Positions 35,235 to 46,700 of a DNA stretch of 64,000 nt are shown here, one piece after another. Numbering within the stretch: position 1 is the first letter of the stretch; the number at the start of each line of letters is the position of its first letter. The DNA is from Stenopsyche tienmushanensis (Eukaryota > Arthropoda > Insecta > Trichoptera > Stenopsychidae), in contig WACJ01000444.1 of NCBI GenBank assembly GCA_008973525.1, positions 1 through 64,000 of the forward strand, read 5' to 3'. Under the pieces are notes generated by a model that made no database searches, was not told the DNA's origin, and saw nothing but the letters and a program-made list of their open reading frames with translations. The position numbers and the translations under genes are program-made.

Positions 35235-35600
35235 GAACTTGAGAATGAGCGTGCCCCTGCGGACATGGATATTAAATTCAGATTTTGCACTTTGCTGTGC
35301 ACTTTCGTTGAGTGGACTGGCATGCTCCCAAAAAGCGAAACCAATAAACAACTCGAGTCAGTGGAGGACTCCCATGTTTATTTGTCTCAGATGTGAACTG
35401 ATGAACTTATGTGTCATCCATGGTTATGAATTGATGCAAAAACTCAGCCTTATTGCTGTGAAACATCGCCAAACACTGGATCAAAACATCATCACGACGC
35501 TGTTTTTGTTCCATTGTGAGCAAACGCGGCACCCATCTTGCGCACAGCTTTCTCATGTACAAATTTTCAGTCAATGTGCAATGTATGGCATTTTTTGTCT
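35235..35600 (-). pseudogene. mariner transposase fragment (antisense)
   Basis: The complement reads MRKLCARWVPRLLTMEQKQ (about 35561-35505), then RRDDVLIQCLAMFHSNK, then FLHQFITMDDT-stop-VHQFTSET. This is the mariner segment from the linker into the first catalytic aspartate motif (consensus RRxxTxDETWxHxxxPETK). The stop replaces the tryptophan after MDDT. The continuation towards 35240 is frameshifted. The HTH region and the second and third aspartates were not found. This lineage (ARWVPRLLT type) differs from the mariner at 49.3 kb. A 133-codon plus-strand frame over the same place is only the shadow of this relic. Confidence 0.8.
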
Positions 35601-35644
35601 GCTAGCGCGCAAAATACGGGCGCAAAATAAATATGCTTGATAAA

Positions 35645-38470
35645 AAAGTCAATCAAAAATTTGGAGCAGTGATTGACTATTAAAATCGATATTTATTTGG
35701 GGTATTTTTTAATCAATCTGATCACTTTATTTGCCATAAATATATCTGTGGAAGTCTTGAGATTTATATGGATCAATAGGAAAGACAATTTTCTTAAGGT
35801 TTTAATTTATTACCTTATATTTACTTTTAAATATGAATATTTTCATCCTTTCAAAATTGTTCTTATTTATTCTGAATTTGAACTTCTGTTCACTTGGGAA
35901 AACTTTATTTTTTCTAGATTTGCATATAATTTAAATAATTTCAATCATAATTATGATGATTAGATCTTAATTAAAATTGCATAGAAATGGTATTCATGAG
36001 ATTTCTATCATATAAAATTAAGATTGCTATAATTATGATAATTAAATGCACTCAATCGTACGAAGACTTTAGAGGCATTTCTCGATGTAGGGTCTTTTAT
36101 CTTCAGTCTGTCCACAACTTAAGAGCGAATAATGTATGTGTGTATATCAGTTTCTGTAGTTGTCAGGTGTAAGCCCTAGTTGACACGCAGAGAGTTAAGC
36201 CACAGTGTGAAATGTGGATGAAAGGAGAATCTGACAGCAGTAGTTGACTGGGCGGAGAAAGATTGTCGGAAGCTGTCAAGGATTCTGACTGGGTACAACC
36301 TCTACAAAATGCATACAATACGAAAACTAAATAATCAGCACTTTATATGCTCCTTGGTCATATCGGTCTTATTCATCATGCTATATATATATATTATTTT
36401 GACAATTGAATCTATCATTGAAAATCAATATGTTACGAAGGCAAATAAAATTGCTGCCATTCTTCAGATTCAAGCAATCAAAGCATACGTATGCTAATCT
36501 TCAAAATGAACATTAAAAAAATCCTCATTATCAATATTCATAATTTAAATTGTGAAGTTATATTCAAAACTAATTTGAAGCCATGGCACGCGCTTCATTA
36601 GCCCAAACTATCTCTAATGCAGTCATCAACTCTTTTCTAATTCAGATGCATAGACAGGTCGGACCTAATTAATATTCATTTGGTTCCTTTCAGACAGAGA
36701 AATCTAATCGAAACAGTTTCGGACAATCATTTAAATTGATTGGAATAAACATAAAAGTTAATTAGATCATTAATTGAAGTTAATCAGACAACCTGTTTTG
36801 GCTGGGCGTCATTATCAGATTTGATTCGGCAATTACTGAATCGGATTCGATTATTATTCGTAATCGAAACCTGCCTTCTAATCATCGCTCATCAACGAAA
36901 TGACCATAAAACAATTTGTCAACTGAAAGCCCGATAATTAGATTTCTATTTGGGTTTTCGACAACAATTTCGCGTATTTACCCATTTATTCGGTTATAAA
37001 TACGCAATCCTGTCACAGCAGGCGATTCGCGGACATGCATCCAATTTTCATTGGATATAATTACTTTTTATTCACGCTGAATTTGTCAAAGTGATTTTCC
37101 TAATGAATAGCCTATGTAAATATTTAATTTGAAATTTTCAAAATCGGAGCCATTTCCAATAAGAAAAAGCGATAATTCCACTAAAAAAAATATGTTTTTG
37201 ACGCACTGACATTATGTTATTTTTGCTTTTCTAATCTGATCAAAAAGGATAAAAAAAAACCACAACAATATACGAGTTCTTCGCATAATAACTGTAAGTA
37301 GTCGATGCATTTCGTTTAGAATCCGCCTGCAGCTTTCATCAACAATTATGATAATCAGTCATCTACGTGACTCATTTTCAATAATATATAAATAAACATG
37401 TGGCTGTTTTGTTCGCTTTTGCATATTGAATTTATTCTGTTTTTTGACTAAAAGGAAAAGTACTCGTATGTGCTTATTAGAAACATTGACTGATTGAAAA
37501 TTTCATATTTCTGCTAATTTTGTTATGATTGTGCGAATATTTTTATTTATTCAGGCAAATGCATCGATGGCTAATCAAGTATCTCAGATTCAAATGCAAA
37601 TTTTAAATACATTTATGAAGCCATATTGTGAATTATGGCCAATTCTAATGATGATATGCATTTGATTCTGTGATGCACATTTGAAAATATTTATTTTTTA
37701 CGAAAGAAGCCTTGCAGAGCCACTGATGCATGGTGCATCAAAGCCAGGATGCTTTCAAAATTCAAAGATTTGGTCATCTTCGATAACAATCAGGCACCGG
37801 ATAAATTCCTGTAGGTCGCATCGCAGCAGTATCAACACATTGTCATGCAAGAAGTGCCATATCATTTACCTCGAAATATTTCAATATTATTGGCACGTGT
37901 TTTACTTGACATGGCGGCACCTTACAAGATGACAGCTTTTTTAAAATATTCCTCGCAGATCGCCATTGTTTCCTCAGTACGAAATAGGCAAGCGGCATCC
38001 TCTGATATTTTGACGCCAAAGTGTTAACGTCTTCGCGATTTAGCTTCAAATTTGCATTGGGCAGGCTGAATGTATGAATTTCGTATGAAATTCGATTTTC
38101 GCTGAAAGATCAATGAATCCACTTAATTCTCCTCACGAGATTGCTACCGGTCCTATAAATTCACAGCTCATATGTTACCATATTTAAATAGTGTAGAACA
38201 TTCAAATAAACTTTTTATGGTGATGGCGCTATATGAATACTGTATTTTTGGTTTATGGAAATTTCCTTGGAGTATTTATTTAATGCGGCTTAAGTGTTGA
38301 TGCATTTGTACAACACTCATGTTGTTATTGAGGTATTTAAAAATTAAAAGGCGGAAATATGAATTGATAAAAGAAAATATATGACATTAACTAACGTGCT
38401 GGGAGGGCGTTGGGCTTTCTTTTACCATCTCACCTGTCCTCATATCCCAAAGGCACAAAGCATCAAACAA
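35645..38470. other. Intergenic DNA, no gene recognised
   Basis: AT-rich with no recognised element. 36550-37060 is a unique, homeodomain-site-rich stretch (many ATTA/TAATTA cores: CTAATTAATATTCATTT, GTTAATTAGATCATTAATTG) that might be regulatory. (AT)n at 36382-36395 is short. 37700-38040 is less AT-rich with overlapping small frames on both strands. Confidence 0.4.
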
Positions 38471-38478
38471 GTCTCACC

Positions 38479-38724
38479 TCACATAGCATAGTAGATAGGG
38501 ATTAAATTGGGATAAATCTGAATTGCATTACTATGCGTCTTCGCGACAGGAGTGCAGTGGATAAGTTCTGAGCTGACAATGCAGTCGTGTTTTGCATACA
38601 ATGCAAACGTAACGTTTGTTATATCTCCACTAAGGTTGTCCAACATTAATTCTGATACGTGACCGCTTTTAAAATCGGCCGTCAGCTCTCTAGCAACTAG
38701 CTTTGAATACAGTTTGAATATCAA
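38479..38724 (-). CDS. Unidentified ORF, low confidence
   Basis: Eighty-one codons from ATG at 38724, with a balanced composition (GHVSELMLDNLSGDITNVTF, then HDCIVSSELIHCTPVAK). A GTGAG donor-like sequence follows the stop within a few bases. A second minus frame (38964-38752) lies 28 bp upstream. No domain is recognised, and there is no independent evidence of expression. Confidence 0.2.
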   Translation of the reverse strand: MIFKLYSKLVARELTADFKSGHVSELMLDNLSGDITNVTFALYAKHDCIVSSELIHCTPVAKTHSNAIQIYPNLIPIYYAM

Positions 38725-39011
38725 AATTCAAATTTGGTTAATAAATTTTATCTAGACATTAGATGTCGGCACCTGGACTACGAACACCGGTCGACTCAAC
38801 ACGATGAAAAATGGTGCATTTTCAGCAGAAATATGGAAAACGGAAAGGAGAGTCAATACTTTATGAGAAATTAATGATGCATCTATAAACATGATACATA
38901 ATCGCCCGTAAAATAATTTTGTAGAAAATGTGGCGTTAGCACATTGTTGCGAAACAAAGATCAAAATTAGAGCCTTATGTTTTATCTATCGAATATTTAT
39001 GGATGCTTATA

Positions 39012-39859
39012 GAGTGTGTTTTGCACGTGGACCAACATTATTTTTTTTATGGGCTAGGGAGGATTTATTTGTATATCCATAGACAGAGAAATCCAGTGGT
39101 GTCAGGTCTGAAGACTGTGCGAGCTATGGAATAGAGCACGCCCCAGATAAAGAAATCCAGTGGTATCAGGTCGGGAGATCGTGCGAGCCACGGAAGTAGG
39201 GCTGCCAAAATAATTAATTTATACGACAGAAGTGTCCACAGAAGTAATCCTAATTGAAGGAATAAGCGTCACCTTTGCAAAAATGAAAGAGGAAATGCTA
39301 CAGTTGAAATAAGGAAAATATTTTGGTCGTGCATACGAAGCAGAGGTGATCCAATTTGAATAAATTTTGTAAATTAATTTAATAGAAACATCCTAATCAT
39401 AAAAAGTATTTTCTTAGCCCTGACCCTGGCAAACTGGTAACTCTTCAAATTTAACGAATTTTTGAATGATTTGTATAACATGTAGCATATTGTTGGAAAG
39501 GGTATAGTTTAGAAAAAATTTTAAAACTAAACTAAGTTCAAAATATTTGTTAGTTTTTTGTTCAGTGCACATTTTATGTGACTCCTGAAGCTCAGAAGTA
39601 ATTTTTTTTAATCCAATTGCACTAAATATTAATTTATTTAGTTCAAATATATATATATATATCTTGCAAAATACACAAAAAAAAGTGTTATTATGACTAT
39701 AGATTATAAAGTTATGTCGATTTAATGGTGAAATTTTGGGTATTTTTTCAAAATGTCAAACAACCCTGATATTTAGGAACATAGGGCCTATATGTGAAAC
39801 ATAGGAAAAGACTCCCCTAACCTCCAAATAAATTTGTCGATTCATGTGCAAAACACCAT
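39012..39859 (-). mobile_element. Tc1/mariner-type element with duplicated DDE segment
   Basis: The ends are inverted: GTGTGTTTTGCACGTGG at 39014-39030 and the complement of GGTGTTTTGCACATGAA at 39841-39857. The copy at 63.35 kb shows that the outer end is ACAGGGTGTTTTGCAC, a terminus type common in insect Tc1/mariner-like elements. In the complement, 39205-39140 reads RSPDLIPLDFFIWG, the third catalytic aspartate motif of such transposases, and a second diverged copy of the same stretch follows at about 39135-39075. The rest is non-coding and aligns in inverse orientation with 62670-63300. It is dead. Confidence 0.65.
39075..39205 (-). repeat. Tandem duplication of a transposase motif segment
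   Basis: Two copies of about 64 bp: GAAATCCAGTGGTGTCAGGT...TGTGCGAGC and GAAATCCAGTGGTATCAGGT...CGTGCGAGC. Each is antisense to the PDxxPLDF motif. One is in frame and one is shifted. Confidence 0.8.
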
Positions 39860-40415
39860 GCATTATATGTTGTTTTGATTTTGTTTTTGAGTTTGCTGAA
39901 AAGATGAATCTTCAAATGTGAAAGTGTTTCAATTATACTATGAGTGTAGGAGCGATTCTGATATGCACTTCTTAAGTTTGAAAATATTATGGAAGCACTT
40001 ATTGACACATTCACCCAAGTGGCCCGCTGGGCGAGCGTTCACTGCAGAAACTCAAGTCATGCTTGCAGGTTTACTTTTGATATATAATCACCATCAATCC
40101 ATCAATTAAACAATTGAATAATTTTGAATTAATAAAGCAAACAGCTGCTTAAACTGTAGTCATTTCGCCAAAGTATCTCAAGCTTGAATTGTAATTTAAT
40201 GTTATATACGCATTATATGAATGCAATTTTGGCTTTCACGATTATCTCTGATCCAATTTTTTCCTGTGGTATGCACATTTTTGATGCAAATATATTCCAA
40301 CATGTTGAACAATTTGTTCCGACTCAAAGAACAGCTTCTGGAATAGGGCACGATACAAATCTGCAATAAGTTCCACTGTAATATAAGGAAATGTTACATT
40401 CATACGAGGCCTAGT

Positions 40416-40449
40416 GAATGGCGATTCGATCAATAATCGATCGCCATTC
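40416..40449. repeat. Perfect-stem hairpin
   Basis: GAATGGCGATTCGAT and ATCGATCGCCATTC are complementary, 10 bp without a break plus four more after a single bulge, separated by a CAATA-like loop. Too short for a typical microRNA precursor. Confidence 0.7.
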
Positions 40450-40454
40450 GACTG

Positions 40455-42240
40455 GATTCATTAATATTGCTATTGCGAAATCCATTTCACAAAGATCTGC
40501 TTTGGAATCATCATAAAATCACATCATCAATCTTGCTATTTTCCATTTGCCAGTTATCAATTCCTTTAATGGTCTTGCTAGTCATTTATTGCCATTATAT
40601 CTGCATCGTTGTGTCTGTGCTTCTGAACTTTTATCTTGTACTGAAATCAGTTTGAAATGTTTATGGCGATACCGGGTGCGATGATGAATTATGAATTTGT
40701 TCTACTTAAATCGTTTGTTTGTTACATTTTTCTTATTTTTAGCGAAATAAAATTGCAAATAGTGTTTAATAATATCAATAAATCGAAGCTCCTTTTTAGC
40801 AAACTAAAGAACAGTTATTTTATAGCACTACCATTACAGAGAAACTAGTTATTTATGTCGGCAGAAGGAATCTGTATAAATATAGTAATTAATTTAATAA
40901 AATAACTCGAAGTTCCATAGCTTATTTTGCTAATATATAAGGTGCTTTTGACACCTAATGATTATAAGTCATGAGCAAAGCTGTATCTAATTTATAAAAG
41001 CAAATCGGTATCGAACGCTACTGGAACGAATAATTTTATGACGAAAGTCATATATTATAATCGATCAAATAAAGATATGCCAATTATAGTATTCAGACAC
41101 CAATATTTTAATTTTCTTCGGCTTTTATGAACTTTATTGAAATTATCTACGCTAGATCAAATATTATATCATAACAAAGAAGAAAATGTATAACACAAAA
41201 TTATTCAGCAGTTTATTTAAGACAAAAAATAGAACATTTTGATCTACAACATAAAATATTTAAGCAAAATTAAATGATTTTTACATTTAGCATACTGTTT
41301 TTGGACAGTTCTTCGAACTAATTTCTATAGCCTTTATCATATTTTTTCCAAGTCTATATTGATGAATCTCTATAAGAAAATTGTTTCATATCCTTAAATA
41401 TAAACATATAAATATTTACATATAACCATTATTTATTAATTGTCATTAACACGTTTCGTCTTTATTTAGAGATATTTGCCTAAAGTAATCTCCAATTCAA
41501 TAAGAATATTAAATATCTTTCAAAATGTTATCTACGCATTGTAATAATTGTTTACATAAAAGTGATTTTTGAATATTGTTGTTAGAAGTTATAAGTCTTC
41601 TTCTTAAGGTCGTAAATCGAAACAACTATAAATCGAGAGAGATAGTTTATGATTCATATATCAATCGCAAGAGCTGGGAACTTTAAATTATCCATGTTAA
41701 CATAAGAATCGCAACTCTATCCATTAAGTCGTATTTTATGCGCCTACAGAGTGCATGTATTCAAATCTTCTTTCTTTTAAGATTATATCGCCATATTTTA
41801 TATCTAACTTTTGTAGCAAAATTATTTTTTATGATAGAATAAGAGTATTGGAATATGAATTCAGTCGTTTATTACATTAGATCTAAAAAATCTGGGCAAA
41901 TTTGGTTAGAGAATTTCCCAAATTTATTGTTTCGGTGGATTTTTTTAATATTCTGGATTTGAACCCGAACTTTTATAATAAGAGTCCAATATAGTTCAGC
42001 ATACAATCACTTGATCAGGTGATTATTAAGTGAAAATCTATTAACGAACACGCCTTTTTATTTCGACGGAGAAGCTATAGAAAGCATGCTATAGTACTAG
42101 TAAAGGTTAAAATTTGAAATTGGGATTTGTTTCAGATATTACTAAATTTATATCAAAATTGTTGATTTTCATTACTTCAGAAGTTCTTAATATATCGAAG
42201 CATATTGATTCGAACGATCAACATCATTCATATATTTAAT
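40455..42240. other. AT-rich spacer, no gene recognised
   Basis: A weak copy of the hairpin repeat may lie at 41875-41965 (AAATCTGGGCAAATTTGG, TTCCCAAATTTATTG). CGTAAATCGAAACAACTATA at about 41613 resembles a Tigger-type end in complement, without a partner. Two neighbouring small frames at 40467-40848 have no known motif. Confidence 0.4.
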
Positions 42241-42248
42241 GTAGTAAA

Positions 42249-42539
42249 CCCTTTGAGTAGTGAGCTAATTTAAAATCATCATAAACTTAGATACTACATT
42301 CGTATGTCCACCACTTATCATCCGTACAAATTCACTTATCTGTCAGGACCGTCGCAGCGTGTATGAAGCTTGTACATAAATAAATAAATACTGTCGATAC
42401 TCTTTCCGCCTGTGTCTCCCATTTACAATCTCCGCCTATAAGATACACTCTCTGTTTGTCTCTAAGCTCAACATGTAAGAATGCGCTTTCCGAATCACTG
42501 GAACTCAGACACAACTGTATGTCTTACCTCTTTAAGGGA
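42249..42539 (-). mobile_element. piggyBac-like MITE, copy D
   Basis: Left end (T)AAACCCTTTGAGTAGTGAGC, right end CTCTTTAAGGGATTAA, inverted to each other. The body matches copy E at 56196 almost throughout (AATTTAAAATCATCATAAAC, TGTCAGGACCG...CAGCG, AAGCTTGTACATAAAT.AATAAA.ACTGTCGATA). The complement of 42430-42490 contains GATTCGGAAAGCGCATTCTTAC and GTTGAGCTTAGAGACAAAC, the A/F-type left part. TTAA at 42540-42543 is the probable target site. Confidence 0.7.
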
Positions 42540-42605
42540 TTAATGATGATATCGAGGTTTTTGATAATAACTTCTGCACTACTTGCACTATCCCAAGTTG
42601 TCATA

Positions 42606-43714
42606 CAGGCGGACCTCAACTTTCGCACATGATTGGTTCCTGAAAATGTGTGCGAAAGTTAAATGTTCGAAAGTAGAGGGATGTAAAAAAGACATCAAAA
42701 ATTGTACTTTAAAATTTTTATTTATTAAAAATTACTAACTAAACACATACTAAATATTATATTTTCTTAATAAACTTGTCAAGAGTTAGTTGCATTTTAC
42801 TATTTTTTTTTCTTCATAGAGAGTTCTGTAACATGCAGTACTATTATGAATCGCCCTACGCACTTGGGATATGCGTTCTCCATTGGGATCACATTCTTCC
42901 ATAATATTCAAAAATGTCTCAAAATGTGTAAAAGCTTCGTTCATGGTTTTTATTGTTAGAGTCTTGATGATTTCTTTTGGTTCTTCTTCCTCACTTTCAA
43001 TTTTTATATTATTTTGTTCTCTTGTCGGTTCATTAGAAATTCATTGATCAAGGGTTCAGAATGAGATTCAATCATCTCATTAACATCTTTACTGTTAACA
43101 TCTAGGTTTAGTTCGTTCATTAGATGAACTATTTCAAGTGTGATGGTTTCTGGAGTTTCATCAAAATGTATGTATTCACTTATCATTTGTGGGCATAGTT
43201 GCTTCCATGAACCTTTCATTGTTGACTCTTTTATTTCAGCCCATGCGTCTCCAATATTGTTTATTTCGTTCCATATGTTATAATTCTTCCAGAAATCTTT
43301 TAATGTGGGCCCACCTTCCATGTCAGTTTCCTTGATAGCCTGATTCATTATCGACCGCATATAATATCGTTTAAACGTAGCTATCACCGTTTGGTCCATG
43401 GGTTGTATGAGACACGTAGTGTTGGGGGGAAGAAACACAACATTGATTTCTGGGTATAAATTTTGTAGAGATTTTGGGTATCCTGGAGCATTATCTAAGA
43501 TAAATAATGCTTTAAATGGTAGATTATTGATTTCACAATAATAATAATGTTTAAATGTAAAGTGAACCAATCTTTAACTATTAAAGCAGTAGCCCAAGCT
43601 TTTTTATTGGATTTCCAAATGACTGGAAGCAATTTTTTGAAAAACGATTTTTCAAAAATGTGCGAAATAGCAAATTGTGCGAAAGTCGAATGTGCGAAAG
43701 TTGAGGTCCGCCTA
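42606..43714 (-). mobile_element. Tigger/pogo element, internally deleted
   Basis: A well-bounded element of about 1.1 kb. The left end is CAGGCGGACCTCAACTTTCG at 42606-42625; the right end (43695-43714) is its complement except for the last base, where the terminal G is now A. A TA target duplication flanks both sides (42604-42605 and 43715-43716). Further GTGCGAAAGT words are repeated inside both ends. The coding part lacks the CENP-B/HTH N-terminal half usual in full-length Tiggers. The inverted repeats are little diverged, which suggests a fairly recent insertion compared with the other relics. Confidence 0.9.
43004..43655 (-). pseudogene. Tigger transposase, catalytic part (DDE_1)
   Basis: The frame 43570-43004 encodes LPFKALFILDNAPGYPKSL and then FLPPNTTCLIQPMDQTVIA, the second and third catalytic aspartate motifs of the pogo/jerky DDE superfamily, followed by about 100 residues of the usual C-terminal region. 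The preceding piece (PVIWKSNKKAWATALIVKDWF) lies in another frame at about 43655-43560, so at least one frameshift separates them. The first aspartate motif and the DNA-binding domains are absent. The product could not transpose, although the 188-codon frame itself is intact. Confidence 0.88.
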
Positions 43715-43719
43715 TACAA

Positions 43720-46700
43720 AGTCTTCTCTTTCCACCACTTTTGATATGCTATCGTGGGAATTGTGTGGATTTTATATATTTTTTAAAAAATATTTTTAAA
43801 AATTATTTAGCAATTTATTCTTATTTGTTAGAATCATCTCGATTAAATTACAGAAAAAATACAGGGGTTTCATGAAAACTGTGTCAAGCCAAGGTTAGCA
43901 ATAGCATTTCCGAAGGTAATAAGAGTGACATTGGAACGAATGTGAAGCTTTGATAAAAATCTGGAAAATATTGATATAGGTCGAGTATACAAGAGGTCCA
44001 GGATCCACAATTAGTCAGTTTTATTTTATGTTTCAGTTTTTCGCTTCCGTCCAAAGCCAGTTCAGTCTTGGGATCAACCGATCGTCTTGGTCACGGGAAG
44101 ACCTGGACTATCCATGTTCGGCTTTCCCGATCTCGTAGCTGTGATCCTTATCTTGGGGTTATAATAAAGATCTGGAGCTAACTCTAGGAGGCTGTTTGTT
44201 TGAAAGCTTAATCCCGGGACGGGGTGCGGTTACAGAGTTGTGCCTGGCGCCCACAGGAACATCATGAATTCAAACAGAATCAAAAACTTTAAAAGAAATA
44301 TTCTTTTTATCACGACTAATATTGACGATGCAGTTAGAACCTGCGACCATGGAATAAATTCAGATTTAAAAAAATATGGTTATTTTAAAATGTATCGTTA
44401 ATACTTTCTGAAGATAAGCGGAAATTACTGAAGCATATATATATAAGGTAATCAACTATTGCCATAGGATAAGTCATCACGCGTCACTCGAATGCAAAGG
44501 GTTTACTTCCCAACTCCTACTCTATAAAAAAATGTAATATTTTACGTGGAAATAAGAAAATTACGATCCACACACGATTAAGTAATTTCTTCATCAGAAC
44601 TTCAAGGATGTGTGATATAACAGCCTGAGAGAAAAGTAAATATTATGACAGTATCATCTTGCACATCTTTATCGCCGAAGTTGTAGGTTGCAGCTCCGCG
44701 TTTATGGCAGGCAACATAAGCTCTTCGACATAAAACTGTGAAGCATTTTCTTTATGGGGCGCAAGCTTCCGCCATGGGAATAATTAAATTTCTCATTTTA
44801 TTTAGTAGAGTCTTAATAACACGACAAAGTAATGGTGAGGTGTGAAGTACTTCCATTTGTCAGGAACAGATGGCTTTATCGACACCGCAGCCTTCACCTG
44901 CCACCTGCTGTGCCACCGACACTCGACTGTTAAATGCAGACCTGCCTGCTTTCATCCATTCATCAGGAATATATGGACATCGAGATTTTTTTGGACATGA
45001 TCTACTGTCGAATAACGACGACCACCTTCTTAATTATTCTTTCGCAATTAAGAACGAGCAGAAATTGACTTTCACTCAATTACCATCTCTCGGACAGCTC
45101 TTTTTACGAAGAATAAATAATTGACGAGCTCGCTGGACTCATTTATATATAAATCATATTAAAAAATCAATTCCGCTAGGAGTGTTTAGCATTAAATGTC
45201 AATCACTCAATTATCGTTTGATGGATACAATCACTAGCTATGTATAGAAAGTTCCTATCCACTTGTTAAGATAAAGGCAACGATATTTTGCTTGGCTGTG
45301 GTTATTTCAATTTGCAAATGTAAATAGATTTGAAATTATGTATACAGATTTCATCAATTCAATAATGGAGATCAGATCATATGGCGGATGATATACTGGC
45401 TTAGACAATAATTGATTTAGTAAATTCAAGTTTTTCTAGTACGATTCTTTGATTTATGAATCTGGATTTAGTGATAATTGTTGTATAAGCGATAAAATTG
45501 CTTTAAAATTGTATTTAAAAAAAACACTCGTCTATTTGTGTAAGTATAAGTAATTTGTGTTTCCGTGGGAATGCTCTAAGAATGAAATATGTACAAACTA
45601 TAAGCCCTTATAAAATTATTTCAACCTTTAAACTTAGACTTTTAAAAAGCTGGATGATTTGCATCTTACACTACTTCTTCATTAATGCAAACTTTTGATA
45701 TTTTATTATGTAAGTGGATTGATAGTTAAGATTTTTATTAATTTCAATGAGTCCATTAGGTATTTGAAACATTTAGAATGTCGCTGAAAGAGCATAATTT
45801 AGAACTGTAAATCGAACGACGTATTTACGATTCATTTCCTTATGCGATCTGGCTATAAAAATGCACAAAATATGCGCAAAAAATTGCCTTCACTTGGTCT
45901 CGTTTAAGGCGTTCTTAATCTTATTGAAAAGCCTTGCGTCAATATTTATGACGTTTATGGAAAAAAATAACATTAACAGCGCGAGTAAATCAACGTATTT
46001 ATTACCTCCACATAAATAAGCAGTTATATTGGAGAGTTAAATTCATTGGAATTCAGTTATTTAATGGCACAATAATTCATGTATAAACGGTAGTATACGG
46101 AAAATTTGGCGATCGGTCGGTCTGCAAATCTGGCGAATTTGATCGAAATTGAAAATCTGGATGGCGAAGATTTTCATCTATCATCGCTCATTATGAATAT
46201 TCTCATCACGAACAGACTGCGAGATTAAGATTGCGAGCCTCTGGAAGACTTGTGGCTTAAAATGTCACGACTTAGTGTGTGCATGAGGTCCTCGAAAGAC
46301 GTAAATCATGAAGATGGCATGAGCTCACGTTGCGAAATATTTGAATCTTCCATCGCCTCGCTTGGGCTATTCTTTCCTATTATTGTGCTATTTTTAATAC
46401 GTATTATTAAAAATAAGACTTCCAGCTTTTTAGCATAATTGAATCGTGTTATTAATCAATTACAACAATGCCTTGGAATAAATCCATTGCTAATGGCCTC
46501 CTTATCACAATTTTCATATTGTCGACATTTCACCTCACCTTCAGTTTCCTCCTGAGCAAATAGTTGGCGATCACTGTTGGTAGAGGAAGACCCCAGTTGC
46601 TCACATCTGTATGCTCGTGCTGTTAAGTTAAAAACGTTCATCTGATATACGACGCCCCTGACAATGGGCCATAAATCCTGTTATCATACTTACTTATTTA

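Noticed and set aside
35239..35640. 133-codon plus-strand open frame
   Set aside because: It overlaps a clear minus-strand mariner transposase fragment and is its shadow.
39646..39663. (AT)n microsatellite as a feature of interest
   Set aside because: A short dinucleotide run, expected in this base composition.
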